Shown here piece after piece: positions 8,114 to 19,416 of a stretch of 60,270 nucleotides of DNA. The position numbers and the translations under genes are program-made. The notes below the pieces were generated by a model. The model was given only the letters and a program-made list of their open reading frames with translations. It had not been told where the DNA came from and searched no databases. Source of the DNA: JALZBL01 sp040004775. GTDB taxonomy: Bacteria; Actinomycetota; Actinomycetes; Mycobacteriales; Jatrophihabitantaceae. The stretch is from positions 1 through 60,270 of the forward strand of contig JBDUAD010000005.1 in the NCBI GenBank assembly GCA_040004775.1, written 5' to 3'. Numbering within the stretch: the first letter of the stretch is position 1; each line of letters opens with the position of its first letter.

Positions 8114-9183
8114 GCCAGGTCGCCGGTGTGCAGGCCCCGCCGGCGCCGCTGCTCGTCCTCCGGCAGATGGGCGAAGCCGACCGCATCGGCCAAGGATGCG
8201 AAGCCACGGGCGGCCAGCGCGGCCTGCAGCTCGCCCAGCACCCGCACCGGCGCGGACGGGTCGCCGAACACCGCCGTGCCCACCGACACCGCCGCCGCAC
8301 CGGCCAGCACGAACTGCAGCGCGTCCAGGCCGCTGCGGATGCCGCCCATACCGATGATCGGCAGCCACGGAGCCGCCCGCCGGACCTGCCACACACACCG
8401 CACCGCCACCGGACGGATCGCCGGTCCGGACAGGCCGCCGGTGACACCACCGAGTGCGGGGGCGAGCGTGTCGGTGTCGATCACGATCCCGAGCAGGGTG
8501 TTGATCAGGCTCACGCCGTCGGCTCCGGAATCGGCGCAGGCCCGCGCCACGGCGGCGATGTCGGTGACGTCGGGCGTGAGCTTGGCGAAGATCGGGGTGC
8601 GTGGCTCGGTCGCGCGGCGCACCGCGGTGATCACCCGAGAGGACGCCACGGGGTCGCAGGCGAACACCTCGCCGCGCTTCTCGACGTTCGGGCAAGAGAT
8701 GTTGACCTCGACCGCGGCCACCGCCGGATTGCCGTAGAGCCGGCGGGCCAGGGCCACGAAGTCGTCGGTCGTTCCTCCGGCGATCGACACGACCGTGCGG
8801 GCGCCCCGCTCGGCCAACCACGGCAGGTCCTCACGCAGGAACGCGTCGATGCCCGGACCCTGCAGCCCGATGGAGTTCAGCATCCCGCTCGGCGTCTCGG
8901 CCATCCGCGGGGTCGGGCGCCCGGAGCGGGCCCGTAGCTGAATCGACTTGGTCACCACGGCGCCGAGCTCGGCGACGTCGAAGAACTGGTTCAGCTCGCG
9001 TCCCGACGCGGCGCAGCCGGAGGCGGTGAGTACCGGGTTGGGCAGGGTGAGCAACGGTCCGAGCCGGGCGGTCATGTCCACCGGCGACCGGCTCGGTGCG
9101 GTCTCGGCCTCGGTGGTCGATGCGTCCCTCGACGATGCGGCGGTGGCCACACCCCGCTCGGCGGTGCGGTCGGTCGCGGTCAC
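8110..9183 (-). CDS. pyrD: Dihydroorotate dehydrogenase, class 1B catalytic subunit
   Basis: Oxidises dihydroorotate to orotate with FMN; electrons leave through PyrK to NAD. The active-site Cys is in VNISCPNVEKRG, the substrate contact is TPSGMLNSIGLQGPG, and the FMN phosphate site is GMGGI and SVGTAVF. Two starts are possible. GTG 9183 overlaps the pyrK stop (GTGA) and gives 357 residues with a 36-residue Ala/Thr/Ser-rich leader. ATG 9075 gives 321 residues, the normal length, beginning MTARLGPLLTLPNP. The coupled start is listed; the extra leader has no recognisable function. Confidence 0.95.
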   Translation of the reverse strand: MTATDRTAERGVATAASSRDASTTEAETAPSRSPVDMTARLGPLLTLPNPVLTASGCAASGRELNQFFDVAELGAVVTKSIQLRARSGRPTPRMAETPSGMLNSIGLQGPGIDAFLREDLPWLAERGARTVVSIAGGTTDDFVALARRLYGNPAVAAVEVNISCPNVEKRGEVFACDPVASSRVITAVRRATEPRTPIFAKLTPDVTDIAAVARACADSGADGVSLINTLLGIVIDTDTLAPALGGVTGGLSGPAIRPVAVRCVWQVRRAAPWLPIIGMGGIRSGLDALQFVLAGAAAVSVGTAVFGDPSAPVRVLGELQAALAARGFASLADAVGFAHLPEDEQRRRRGLHTGDLA

Positions 9184-10036
9184 GGTCGCAGTCCCATCGC
9201 GTCGGCGCCGACCAGGTCGGCGGGGAGGCGGCCGACGTCGTTCCAGCGCACCCGGTCGGCGTTGAACACGGGTCCTTCGACGCACGAGCGGACAAACTTC
9301 GACGATCCGTCGTCCTGGCGTACCGGGAGCACGCAGGTCATGCACACGCCGATACCGCAGGCCATGGACTCCTCCACCGCCACCTGCGCCGGCACGGCGT
9401 GGGCCCGGGCCACGTCGCCGACCGCGCGCAGCATGGCCATCGGCCCGCAGGCGTACACGACCTGGGCCCCGATTTTGGTGATCAGCCGGGGCAGGACGTC
9501 GGTCACCCGGCCCCGCTCGCCGGCGCTCCCGTCGTCGGTGGTGACGGTCACCGCCCCGACGCTGCGGCGCACCACCAGCTCGCCGAACAGCCGTCCCGCG
9601 GTGGCCGCGCCGACGACGACCTCTACCGGCGAGCCGGCGGCCAGCAGCCGCTGGGCCAGTGGCACCAGTGGCGCCGTTCCGTAGCCGCCACCCAGCAGGA
9701 CCGCGGGCACCGGGTCGGCCGGCAGCGGGAAGGGGTGGCCCAGCGGGCCGACCAGGTCCAGGTGGTCGCCGGGGCGGCGTTCGACCAGCCACTGTGTGCC
9801 GGGGCCGTGCGCGGCGACGACGAACTGCACGGTGCCGGCGAAGTCCCCCGCCGGCGTCGCCCCGTTCAGCGCGAATGCCCGGCGCAGGATCATCGACGAC
9901 TGCGGCCCGCCGACCGCGACGGCAACGAAGTGCCCGGGCTGGAACCCCGCGGCCACACCGGGGGCGATCACGGTGAACTGCACGTATTCCCCGAGTCGTT
10001 GGACGGCGAAGATCTCCCCGTCCTCCTGGACCGGAG

Positions 10037-10040
<4 letters not shown>
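9180..10040 (-). CDS. pyrK: Dihydroorotate dehydrogenase electron-transfer subunit
   Basis: FAD and [2Fe-2S] protein that couples PyrD to NAD+. It has 286 residues from ATG 10040, which overlaps the carB stop (ATGA). The FAD domain shows GHFVAVAVGG, the NAD domain shows LLGGGYGTAPLVPLAQ and YACGPMAML, and the cluster cysteines are in SMACGIGVCMTCVLPV with a further Cys about 17 residues later (RSCVEGPVF). Its presence next to pyrD identifies the dehydrogenase as class 1B rather than the membrane class 2 found in mycobacteria. Confidence 0.95.
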
Positions 10041-13374
<3,334 letters not shown>

Positions 13375-13375
<1 letters not shown>

Positions 13376-14490
13376 CAGCCGGTGCTCCGTTCGGACGTCT
13401 CCAGCAGAGCCACGAAGCGGTCGAACAGATAGGCGGCGTCGTGCGGTCCGGCCGCCGCCTCCGGGTGGTACTGCACGCTGAACGCCGGGCGGTCGAGCGC
13501 CCGCAACCCGGCGACCACGCCGTCGTTGAGGTTGACGTGGCTGACCTCCACCCGCCCGAACTCGGTGTCGGTCGGCGTCTCGATCGGGGCATCCACCGCG
13601 AAGCCGTGGTTCTGCGAGGTGATCTCCACCCTTCCCGTCGCGCGGTCGAGGACCGGCAAGTTCAGCCCCCGGTGGCCGTAACGCAGCTTGTAGGTGCCGA
13701 AGCCGTAGGCCCGGCCGAGGATCTGGTTGCCGAAGCAGATGCCGAACAGAGGCGTGCAGTCGCGCAGCAGGTCACGCACCACGTGCACCGTCGCGTCGGC
13801 CGTGGCCGGATCACCGGGACCGTTGGCCAGGAACACCGCGTCGGCCCCGGTCGCGCGGATGTCCTCGGCGTCGGCCGTGGCCGGCAGCACGTGGGTGGTG
13901 ATCCCTCGCTCGGCCATCCGGCGCGAAGTCATGGTCTTGATGCCGTAGTCCAGCGCGGCCACGGTGAAGCGGTGCTCGCCGACGGCGTCGATGGTGTACG
14001 GCTCGGCTGTGGTCACGTCGCCGATGAGGTCGGCTCCGACCATGCCCGGCGAGCAGCGCACGCGCTCGAGCAGTTCGTCGCGGTCGATGCCGGTCGAGGA
14101 GATGCCGCAGCGCATCGCGCCGTTATCGCGCAGGTGCCGGGTCAGCGCCCGCGTGTCGATCCCGCTGATGCCGACCACACCCTGGTCCTCGAGCTCGTCC
14201 TCGAGCGGGCGGCAGGAGCGCCAGCTCGACGGGCGGGGGGACGGGTCGCGGACCACATAGCCGGCCACCCAGATCCGGTTGGACTCGCCGTCCTCGTCGT
14301 TGATCCCGGTGTTGCCGATGTGCGGAGCGGTCTGGACCAGCACCTGGCGGTGATAGGAGGGGTCGGTGATCGTCTCCTGGTAGCCGGTCATCCCGGTGGC
14401 GAACACCGCCTCGCCGAACGTCTCGCCGAGCGCGCCGAAGGCCTCACCGCGGAACGTGCGGCCGTCCTCCAGGACCAGGATCGCATTCAT
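13375..14490 (-). CDS. carA: Carbamoyl-phosphate synthase small (glutaminase) subunit
   Basis: Class I glutamine amidotransferase that hydrolyses glutamine and channels ammonia to CarB. It has 371 residues from ATG 14490, overlapping the upstream stop (ATGA). The N-terminal small domain (EDGRTFRGEAFG, MTGYQETITDPSY) is followed by the amidotransferase domain with the nucleophile in PLFGICFGNQILGRAYG and the His-Glu pair in VQYHPEAA near the C-terminus. The catalytic triad looks intact. Confidence 0.97.
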
Positions 14491-14993
14491 ACCGCCGGCA
14501 CCAACCGGTCGATGGCCTGGACCCAGTCCGGGTAGACGCGCTTGTCGTCGGCCAGCAGACCCGTATCCAGGCGCCGGTCGCTCGGCGCGTCGCCGAGCCG
14601 CCAGCGCACGACGAGCAGGCCACCGGCGCCGGTGACCTTGCCGGCCAGTCCGGCTCCGACACCGGCCGCCTCGATCGCCGCCGTGGGCACGAACACCGGC
14701 GCGGTCCCCTGGCGATCGATCAGCAGGCCCTGCTCGGTCAGCGTCGCGGTGCAGGCGGCGCGGAGGCCGAGCCGGTCGGCGACGACTCGGTCCTGCCAGG
14801 CGTCAGCGAACGTGGTGCCGACGTAGAGCCCGGTCAACGGAGGCAGCAGCGGCGGGCTCAGCGTCGCCGGGATTTGCGGCAGTGGCCCGAGGTTCGACTG
14901 CCGCTCGCCGCGATGCCGCCAGCCAACCCGCATGCCGTAGAGGGACAGCGCGAAAAGGGCCAGGCAGCCGGAAGCGATCAGGAACCGGATCAC
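14487..14993 (-). CDS. Conserved membrane protein, PH-like domain, of the pyr operon
   Basis: It has 168 residues from GTG 14993, which overlaps the pyrC stop (GTGA); its own stop overlaps carA ATG. One transmembrane helix lies at residues 2-20 (IRFLIASGCLALFALSLYGM) followed by basic residues. The rest is a mixed alpha/beta domain (LYVGTTFADAWQDRVVADRLGLR, LLVVRW) that resembles the PH-like membrane proteins often annotated between pyrC and carA in actinobacteria (Rv1382 in M. tuberculosis). Its role is unknown. The conserved position and coupling suggest it is made in fixed proportion to the pyrimidine enzymes, but no mechanism is visible. Confidence 0.85.
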   Translation of the reverse strand: MIRFLIASGCLALFALSLYGMRVGWRHRGERQSNLGPLPQIPATLSPPLLPPLTGLYVGTTFADAWQDRVVADRLGLRAACTATLTEQGLLIDRQGTAPVFVPTAAIEAAGVGAGLAGKVTGAGGLLVVRWRLGDAPSDRRLDTGLLADDKRVYPDWVQAIDRLVPAV

Positions 14994-16360
14994 CGGAGCG
15001 CCACCGCTCCTGCGCCGACTTCTGGCGACTTTGCCACCGCAGAGGTGGCCAACGGCCCAAAACCGGGCCCGACCTGGCCGTTGCGGGCGGTGATCGTCCC
15101 GCGCAGCAGGGTGGCCACGACGACGCCCGGCAACCGGCGCCCGGCAAAGGGCGTGTTGCGCGAGCGGGAGGCCAGCCGGCTGGGCTCCACCATCCATTCG
15201 GCCGACGGGTCGACCACGACCAGGTTGGCCGGCTCCCCGACCGCGATGGGGCGGCCGTGTCCGGACAGGCCGCCGATGCGCGCCGGCGCCCCGCTCATCC
15301 GCTCGGCCACGCCGCGCCAATCGAGCGAGCCGGATCGCACCATCGTCTCGATCACCACCGACAGCGCCGTCTGCAGGCCGAGCATGCCCGGCAGCGCCAC
15401 GGCCCACTCGGTTTCCTTGTCCTCGGCGGCGTGCGGAGCATGGTCGGTGGCCACGCAGTCGAGCACACCCTCGGCCAGCCCGGCTCGTAACGCCGCGACG
15501 TCAGCGGCGGTCCGCAGCGGCGGATTGACCTTGAACACCGGGTCGTAGGACTCGGCCAGGTCGTCGGTCAGCAGCAGGTGGTGCGGGGTGACCTCAGCCG
15601 TCACCGGAAGTCCGGCCGCCTTGGCCGCACGCAGGATGTCCACCGAGCCGGCGGTCGACACGTGGCAGACGTGCAGCCGCGAACCGACGTGCCCGGCCAG
15701 CAACACGTCGCGGGCGATGATCGCCTCCTCGGCGACCCCGGGCCAACCGGTCAAGCCCAGGCGGCCGGAGACCGCACCCTCGTTGAGCTGGGCGCCGACG
15801 GTCAGGCGCGGCTCCTCGGCGTGCTGGGCGATCACTCCGTCGAAGGCCTTGACGTACTCCAGCGCCCGCCGCATGAGGGCCGGGTCGGCTACGCAGAACC
15901 CGTCGTCGGAGAACACGCGCACGTGCGCAGCGGAGTCGGCCATGGCCCCGAGCTCGGCCAAGCGGGTGCCTTCCCGGCCGACCGTTACCGCGCCGATCGG
16001 CTGGACGTCGACCAGCCCGGTCTCGCGGCCGAGGCGCCACACCTGCTCCACCACGCCGGCGGTGTCGGCCGCGGGGTCGGTGTTGGGCATGGCGAAGACC
16101 GCGGTGAAGCCGCCCAGCGCGGCCGCGGCCGACCCGGTGGCCACCGTCTCGGCGTCCTCGCGCCCGGGTTCGCGCAGGTGTACATGCAGGTCGACCAGCC
16201 CGGGCAACAGCACCAGGCCGGCGCCATCGATCACCTCGTCGGCCTCGGGACGATCGTTCCCCCCGGCGGCGGGAGTCAGTGCGGCGATGCGGCCGTCCTC
16301 GATCAGGACGTCGACCGCGTCCTCGCCGTAGGGACGCGCGCCGGTGATGAGCACGCTCAC
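14990..16360 (-). CDS. pyrC: Dihydroorotase
   Basis: Zinc amidohydrolase that cyclises carbamoyl aspartate to dihydroorotate. It has 456 residues from GTG 16360 (VSVLITGARPYGED), 19 bases after the pyrB stop. The metal-binding DLHVHLREPG, AMPNTDP, HVCHVST and the active-site Asp in CVATDHAPH are all present, so this is an active class I enzyme and not a PyrC-like pseudo-subunit. The frame is open upstream into pyrB, but that part has no family similarity. Confidence 0.96.
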   Translation of the reverse strand: MSVLITGARPYGEDAVDVLIEDGRIAALTPAAGGNDRPEADEVIDGAGLVLLPGLVDLHVHLREPGREDAETVATGSAAAALGGFTAVFAMPNTDPAADTAGVVEQVWRLGRETGLVDVQPIGAVTVGREGTRLAELGAMADSAAHVRVFSDDGFCVADPALMRRALEYVKAFDGVIAQHAEEPRLTVGAQLNEGAVSGRLGLTGWPGVAEEAIIARDVLLAGHVGSRLHVCHVSTAGSVDILRAAKAAGLPVTAEVTPHHLLLTDDLAESYDPVFKVNPPLRTAADVAALRAGLAEGVLDCVATDHAPHAAEDKETEWAVALPGMLGLQTALSVVIETMVRSGSLDWRGVAERMSGAPARIGGLSGHGRPIAVGEPANLVVVDPSAEWMVEPSRLASRSRNTPFAGRRLPGVVVATLLRGTITARNGQVGPGFGPLATSAVAKSPEVGAGAVALR

Positions 16361-16379
16361 ACGCCGTCGCCTCCGCTGC

Positions 16380-17489
16380 TCACAGGTCGGCCCCGCCGAG
16401 CAGGAGGTACAGCACGGCCATCCGCACGCTGACCCCGTTGCTGACCTGCTCGACGATCGTGCTGCGGTGCGGGTCGTCGGCCACCTCGGCCGCGATCTCC
16501 ATGCCACGGTTCATCGGCCCGGGGTGCATGACAATGGCCGGCTCGGGCAGAAGGCCCACGCGCCGGGCATCGAGACCGTAGCGGCGCGAGTACTCCCGGG
16601 CGGAGGGAAAGAAACCGCCGCTCATCCTCTCGTGCTGAACGCGCAGCATCATCACCACGTCGGCGTCGGGCAGCGCGGCGTCGAGGTCGTAGCCCACCGT
16701 CACCGGCCAGGTCTCGATCCCGGCAGGAAGCAAGGTCGGCGGGGCGACGAAGTGCACCTCGGCACCCAGCGTGGTCAGCAGCAGGGCGTTGGACCGGGCG
16801 ACCCGCGAGTGCAGCACGTCCCCGACGATGGTCACCCGCAGGCCGTCCAGGTTCCCCTGCCCGGCGCGCAGCCGGCGGCGGATGGTGAACGCGTCGAGCA
16901 GCGCCTGGGTGGGATGTTCGTGGGTTCCGTCCCCGGCGTTGACCACGCTGCCGCGCACCCAGTTGGTCAAGCGCACGGCCGCGCCGGAGTAGGAGTGGCG
17001 CACGACCACCGCGTCGGCACCCATCGCCTCGAGGGTCAGCGCGGTGTCCTTGAGCGACTCGCCCTTGGACACGCTCGATCCCTTGGCCGAGAAGGTCACG
17101 ACGTCGGCCGAGAGCCGCTTGGCCGCCAGCTCGAACGACGTCCGCGTGCGGGTGGAGTCCTCGTAGAACAGATTGACCACCGTGCGCCCGCGCAGCGTAG
17201 GCAGCTTCTTGACCTCGCGGCCGGCCAGAGCGCGGTCCAGCTGCTCGGCGGTGTCCAGCAGCTCCACCGCGGCGGAACGGTTGAGGTCGCCGGCCGAGAG
17301 CAGGTGGCGACCGAGCGGCCCGGCGGTCGCCGACGCGGCTGATGCGATTCCCGTGCCGGCCGGTGGCACCTGCGGCTCCCCTGGGATCGCGACATCGGCC
17401 GAGGCTCGGTCCACGACCGACGGGCTCGCTCGGTGGTCGGCGCGAGCCGGCGAGCGGGCCGGTGCCGCCGGCGCGTCGACCCGGCTCAT
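16380..17489 (-). CDS. pyrB: Aspartate carbamoyltransferase catalytic subunit
   Basis: Condenses carbamoyl phosphate with aspartate, the committed step of pyrimidine synthesis. It has 369 residues from ATG 17489, whose ATGA overlaps the pyrR stop. The enzyme proper begins at about residue 61 (RHLLSAGDLNR). The preceding 60 residues are Ala/Pro/Ser-rich with no family counterpart. The carbamoyl-phosphate loop STRTRTSFE (112-120), GDGTHEHPTQALLD and MHPGPMNRG are intact. No pyrI regulatory subunit is nearby, so regulation is probably through PyrR. Confidence 0.95.
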   Translation of the reverse strand: MSRVDAPAAPARSPARADHRASPSVVDRASADVAIPGEPQVPPAGTGIASAASATAGPLGRHLLSAGDLNRSAAVELLDTAEQLDRALAGREVKKLPTLRGRTVVNLFYEDSTRTRTSFELAAKRLSADVVTFSAKGSSVSKGESLKDTALTLEAMGADAVVVRHSYSGAAVRLTNWVRGSVVNAGDGTHEHPTQALLDAFTIRRRLRAGQGNLDGLRVTIVGDVLHSRVARSNALLLTTLGAEVHFVAPPTLLPAGIETWPVTVGYDLDAALPDADVVMMLRVQHERMSGGFFPSAREYSRRYGLDARRVGLLPEPAIVMHPGPMNRGMEIAAEVADDPHRSTIVEQVSNGVSVRMAVLYLLLGGADL

Positions 17490-18124
17490 TGCGGCGTCCC
17501 GGTCGAGACGTACACACAGTCCTCGCCGTCGGTCTCGATGAGTCGCACGCGCACGCTGCCGTCCCTGGCCGTGGGCAGGTTCTTGCCGACGTAGTCGGCC
17601 CGGATCGGCAGCTGGCGGTGGCCCCGGTCGACCAGGACGGCCAGCTGCACGGTGCGCGGCCGGCCGAGCTCACGCAGCGCGTCGAGGGCGGCGCGGGTGG
17701 AGCGGCCGCTGAACAGCACGTCGTCGACCAGGATGATCAGCCGGTCGTCGATCCCGCCGGGGGGCTCGACCGTCTCGGTCAGCGGCCGGACACCGACCCG
17801 ACGCAGGTCGTCGCGGAACAGAGTGATGTCGAGGACGCCGACCGGCAGCTCGGGGCCATCGAATGCGGCGATGCGTGCGGCCAGTCTTCGGGCCAGCGTG
17901 ACCCCGCGGGTCGGGATGCCGATCAGCGCGGCGTCCTCGGAGCCGGCCAGCTTTTCGATGATCTGGTGCGCCATCCGGTCCACCGTGCGGGCGACGTCGG
18001 TGGCGGCCATGACCCGGTGCTCGTCGAACGGGTCACCGCTCGCCGGCGGATCGAACGAGTGATTGATCGACGGCGGGGCGCCGCGGGCGATTCGAGCCGG
18101 CGCGTGCGGGGCAGCATCGGTCAC
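17486..18124 (-). CDS. pyrR: PyrR, pyr operon RNA-binding regulator / uracil phosphoribosyltransferase
   Basis: UMP-responsive RNA-binding repressor of the pyr operon that usually also has uracil phosphoribosyltransferase activity. It has 212 residues from GTG 18124, with GAGG five bases upstream. The PRPP loop is LIILVDDVLFSGRSTRAAL. The RNA-contact region GIPTRGVTLARRLA and the end DRGHRQLPIRADYVGKN are typical. The family core starts near residue 41 (TDVARTVDRMAHQI), so the first 40 residues are an extension, although EHRVMAATDV offers an internal ATG. It is first in the operon, directly after a PyrR-binding RNA element (18141-18174). Confidence 0.95.
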   Translation of the reverse strand: MTDAAPHAPARIARGAPPSINHSFDPPASGDPFDEHRVMAATDVARTVDRMAHQIIEKLAGSEDAALIGIPTRGVTLARRLAARIAAFDGPELPVGVLDITLFRDDLRRVGVRPLTETVEPPGGIDDRLIILVDDVLFSGRSTRAALDALRELGRPRTVQLAVLVDRGHRQLPIRADYVGKNLPTARDGSVRVRLIETDGEDCVYVSTGTPQ

Positions 18125-18140
18125 AGCGACCTCGTTCGGT

Positions 18141-18174
18141 TCCTTGCCCGCCTCACGGGACGGGCGTTAAAGGA
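18141..18174 (-). ncRNA. PyrR-binding RNA element in the pyr leader
   Basis: On the minus strand the leader reads TCCTTTAACGCCCGTCC, then CGTGAGGCGGGCAAGGA. TCCTT pairs with AAGGA as the lower stem, GCCCG pairs with CGGGC as the upper stem, and the loop region keeps the GTCC...GAGGC core of known PyrR sites. It ends 16 bases before pyrR GTG 18124 and just upstream of the GAGG ribosome-binding site. No run of T or terminator hairpin follows, so control of translation (as reported for mycobacteria) is more likely than transcription attenuation. Confidence 0.82.
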
Positions 18175-18199
18175 TCTCGGCCGTGTGCGACGGTACCAG

Positions 18200-18709
18200 T
18201 CAGGGTCGATCGAACTCGACCGCAGCGCCGGAGCCGGCACGATCCTCGAACCCGGCGGTGTCTTCCAGGACCGGTGCGGTGGCCGGTGCGACGGGGACCG
18301 CCTCGCTGACCCGCGGCCGGGTCCGTACCACCCGACCGAGCACCCCGTTGACGAAGCGCGGCGACTCCTCGGTCGACAAGGACTTGGCCAACTCGACCGC
18401 CTCGTCGATGGCGACGGCGTCGGGCACGTCGTCGCGCCAGAGCAGCTCGAACACCCCGAGGCGCAGGATCGCCCGGTCGACGTCGGGCATGCGGGCGACC
18501 GTCCAGCCCTCGGCCGACTCGCCGAGGATGCGGTCGATCTCAGGCCGCCTGGCGGCCACACCCTCGACCAGCTCGGTGGTGTAGTCGTTCAGCGGCGGAT
18601 CGGCCAGCGCGATCCGCTCGGCCAGCGTGGCGACCGCGTCGGTGCCGCGCAGGTCCGACTCGTAGAGGACGTCGAGGGCGCGCTTGCGGGCCTTGCTGCG
18701 AGCAGCCAC
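18200..18709 (-). CDS. nusB: Transcription antitermination protein NusB
   Basis: RNA-binding partner of NusE (S10) in antitermination on rRNA operons. It has 169 residues from GTG 18709, three bases after the efp stop. The core motifs ARSKARKRALDVLYESDLRG, NDYTTELVEGV, LRLGVFELLWRDDVPDAVAIDEAVELAK and RFVNGVLGRV cover residues 3-130. The last 40 residues are an acidic Ala/Pro tail. The usual neighbour bldD, between nusB and pyrR in streptomycetes, is absent. Confidence 0.95.
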   Translation of the reverse strand: MAARSKARKRALDVLYESDLRGTDAVATLAERIALADPPLNDYTTELVEGVAARRPEIDRILGESAEGWTVARMPDVDRAILRLGVFELLWRDDVPDAVAIDEAVELAKSLSTEESPRFVNGVLGRVVRTRPRVSEAVPVAPATAPVLEDTAGFEDRAGSGAAVEFDRP

Positions 18710-18712
18710 CGG

Positions 18713-19273
18713 TCAGTTGACCCGACCGAGGTAGCGCCCGTCGCGGGTGTCGACCTTGACCTTCTCTCCTGTGCCGACGAACAACGGCACCTGGACCTGT
18801 GCGCCGGTCTCCAAGGTGGCCGGCTTGGTGCCGCCGGTGGAGCGATCGCCCTGCAGGCCGGGATCGGTCTGGGCGATGACCAGCTCGACAGTGATCGGCA
18901 ACTCGATGAACAGCGGCACCCCGTCGTGGACGGCCACGGTGACCTCGGCGTTGTCGAGGAGGTAGTCGGCCGCCGATCCCACCGTCGCGGCGGGAACGGT
19001 CATCTGCTCGTAGCTGGCGCCGTCCATGAAGACAAAGTCGGCACCGTCCTGATAGAGGTAGGTCATCGTGCGCTTGTCGACGTTGGCCGTCTCCACCTTG
19101 GTGCCGGCGTTGAACGTGCGGTCGACGACCTTGCCCGAGAGCACGTTCTTGAGCGTGGAGCGTACGAAGGCCCCCCCCTTGCCGGGCTTGACGTGCTGGA
19201 AGTCGGTGACCGTCCAGAGCTGGCCGTCCAGGTTGAGGACGAGGCCGTTCTTGAGATCGTTAGTGGTCGCCAC
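18713..19273 (-). CDS. efp: Elongation factor P
   Basis: Relieves ribosome stalling at polyproline stretches. It has 186 residues from GTG 19273 with all three OB-type domains. The tip of domain I reads HVKPGKGGAFVR, with Lys32 at the site that contacts the P-site tRNA. Other actinobacterial EF-Ps I know have a proline at position 34 (PGKGP, the unmodified-lysine subfamily); here it is Gly34. That segment is encoded by a run of eight G (19171-19178 on the complement). The C-terminus KVDTRDGRYLGRVN is normal. nusB follows after three bases. Confidence 0.96.
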   Translation of the reverse strand: MATTNDLKNGLVLNLDGQLWTVTDFQHVKPGKGGAFVRSTLKNVLSGKVVDRTFNAGTKVETANVDKRTMTYLYQDGADFVFMDGASYEQMTVPAATVGSAADYLLDNAEVTVAVHDGVPLFIELPITVELVIAQTDPGLQGDRSTGGTKPATLETGAQVQVPLFVGTGEKVKVDTRDGRYLGRVN

Positions 19274-19348
19274 GGTGCGCAGTTCTCCCAGCTCGATCGC
19301 GGTGGTGGCCGGCGGCGCCCTAGGACAGGCGGCCGACGTGAGGGGCCC

Positions 19349-19354
19349 AGTCTA
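19349..19354 (-). promoter_or_regulatory. Candidate -10 box TAGACT for efp-nusB
   Basis: TAGACT on the minus strand lies 75 bases upstream of efp GTG 19273 in the divergent gap to the GNAT gene. A start near 19342 would give a leader of about 70 bases. Seventeen bases upstream the sequence CGGTTT is only a weak -35 match. GGGAG lies about 14 bases before the GTG. Confidence 0.45.
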
Positions 19355-19402
19355 GGCGGTGCCGGCGGGCGAAACCGTGGTGCTCGATGCGCGCGGGCGG
19401 CC

Positions 19403-19408
19403 TAGCGT
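19403..19408 (+). promoter_or_regulatory. Candidate -10 box TAGCGT for GNAT gene (leaderless)
   Basis: TAGCGT ends eight bases before ATG 19417, so transcription would begin at or next to the start codon. No ribosome-binding site is visible there, which agrees with a leaderless mRNA and favours ATG 19417 over ATG 19387. Confidence 0.4.
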
Positions 19409-19416
19409 CGCCGGCG

